Of a stretch of 13,339 bases of DNA, positions 12,958-13,339 are shown piece after piece. The notes beneath the pieces are model-generated. The model was not told where the DNA came from. It searched no databases and saw nothing but the letters and a program-made list of their open reading frames with translations. This DNA comes from Conchiformibius kuhniae DSM 17694 (lineage in GTDB: Bacteria > Pseudomonadota > Gammaproteobacteria > Burkholderiales > Neisseriaceae): NCBI RefSeq assembly GCF_000428785.1, contig NZ_AUAP01000032.1:1-13339 (forward strand), read 5' to 3'. A program made the position numbers and the translations under genes. Each line of letters opens with the position of its first letter. Within the stretch, counting starts at the first letter, position 1.

Positions 12958-13231
12958 TCGGGCGTGCCGCCATTTAATTTTTCTAATGAAAATCAGCTCA
13001 ATATAAAAATACGCCGTCATGCCCGCGCAGGTGCAGCTTGGGTTGGCGCGAAGTGCAAACCCGACAAAATCCATAAATTTTCGGAAAAATGTTGGGTTTT
13101 CACTTCGTTTCAACCCAAGCTACGCTTGCTTCACAAACATCAGGCAGTGGATTTCCGCATTCGCGGGCATGACGGCGTTTTGGTATTGCACTGATTTATA
13201 GTAGAAAATTTCAATTTGATGACACGCCCTA
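12958..13231. mobile_element. MITE-like element, copy 4 (long core)
   Basis: The left end GGGCGTGCCGCCATTTAA begins at 12960 (flank TC rather than TA). The right end on the minus strand reads TAGGGCGTGTCATCAA from 13231. The left end is the AT-rich type and aligns with the right end of the 5885 copy (TGAAAATCAGC, AATATAAAAAT, GCCGTCAT). The 140-base core 13027-13166 is nearly identical to 6295-6434 and in the same orientation. It carries the inverted pair starting AGCTTGGGTTG. The right TA-G forms the stop codon of the gene at the window edge. Confidence 0.78.
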
Positions 13232-13339
13232 GTTGTATCCGTGCGCGTTGTCGCCTTTTTCGTGCAGCAGTGCGCCCGCTTGGGGGGAGCATTCGTGCGG
13301 CGACTCCAGCGCCTGACGCAGGTAGCGCCGCCCCAAATT
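13229..13339 (-). CDS. C-terminal fragment of an unidentified protein
   Basis: Thirty-six codons and a TAG stop read in from the right edge on the minus strand, ending ECSPQAGALLHEKGDNAHGYN. The codon use is like the neighbouring genes (GC-rich third positions), and the stop coincides exactly with the element's outer end, as for three other genes in the window. These two facts are the reasons to call it coding. I do not recognise the family from this tail. Confidence 0.5.
   Translation of the reverse strand, partial: NLGRRYLRQALESPHECSPQAGALLHEKGDNAHGYN

Noticed and set aside
12847..13113. In-frame N-terminal extension of the HAD phosphatase
   Set aside because: The extension translates the copy 4 repeat and non-coding leader. 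The HAD fold begins right after ATG 12846, which has a good ribosome site.

Overview
The window looks like a GC-rich chromosomal segment from the family Neisseriaceae. Three things point there. The genes (xerC, argF, ptsI, ptsH, recA, pgsA, slyD, pepP, trhP, a two-domain mutT) read like neisserial proteins. DNA-uptake-type words with the core GGCTGCCTGAA occur at 9824-9860, 10548-10558 and 11634-11648. Neisserial repeats are present: dRS3-like ATTCCC-N8-GGGAAT hairpins and one short Correia-like element. The uptake word matches the AGGCTGCCTGAA dialect better than the GCCGTCTGAA of N. meningitidis, so a non-Neisseria genus or an outlying species is likely. I cannot name the genus.

Layout. From 1 to about 7000 every gene is on the minus strand, in transcription order slyD, pgsA, recA, ptsH, ptsI, argF, xerC (xerC runs off the left edge). 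recA has its own -10 box, and a strong terminator hairpin lies between recA and ptsH. ptsH-ptsI (1 bp apart), argF (79 bp on) and xerC (4-bp ATGA overlap with argF) can be read as one transcript. From 7388 to 12003 the genes are on the plus strand: a small Ala-rich lipoprotein with its own terminator, pepP with its own terminator, then trhP-mutT coupled by an ATGA overlap. At the right end a HAD-IB phosphatase and the last codons of an unidentified protein are on the minus strand.

The window's most unusual content is a family of four MITE-like elements (5885-6084, about 6278-6496, 12001-12180, 12958-13231). Their ends read TA-GGGCGTGTCATCAATT, with inverted dRS3-like hairpins inside. Four different genes (slyD, mutT, the HAD phosphatase and the right-edge gene) end in a TAG whose TA is the apparent target dinucleotide and whose G is the first base of the element. 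At 12001-12180 one element separates two convergent genes and supplies both stop codons. Removing it restores a TTTAAA junction in which both genes would end in overlapping TAA codons. Another copy separates slyD from a good terminator, and another separates pgsA from its best promoter candidate.

The genes are mostly housekeeping: recombination (recA, xerC), membrane phospholipid synthesis (pgsA), arginine synthesis (argF), PTS phosphorelay (ptsHI), protein folding and peptide turnover (slyD, pepP), tRNA wobble-uridine modification (trhP) and nucleotide-pool sanitation (mutT). No tRNA, rRNA, CRISPR array or intact transposase was seen.
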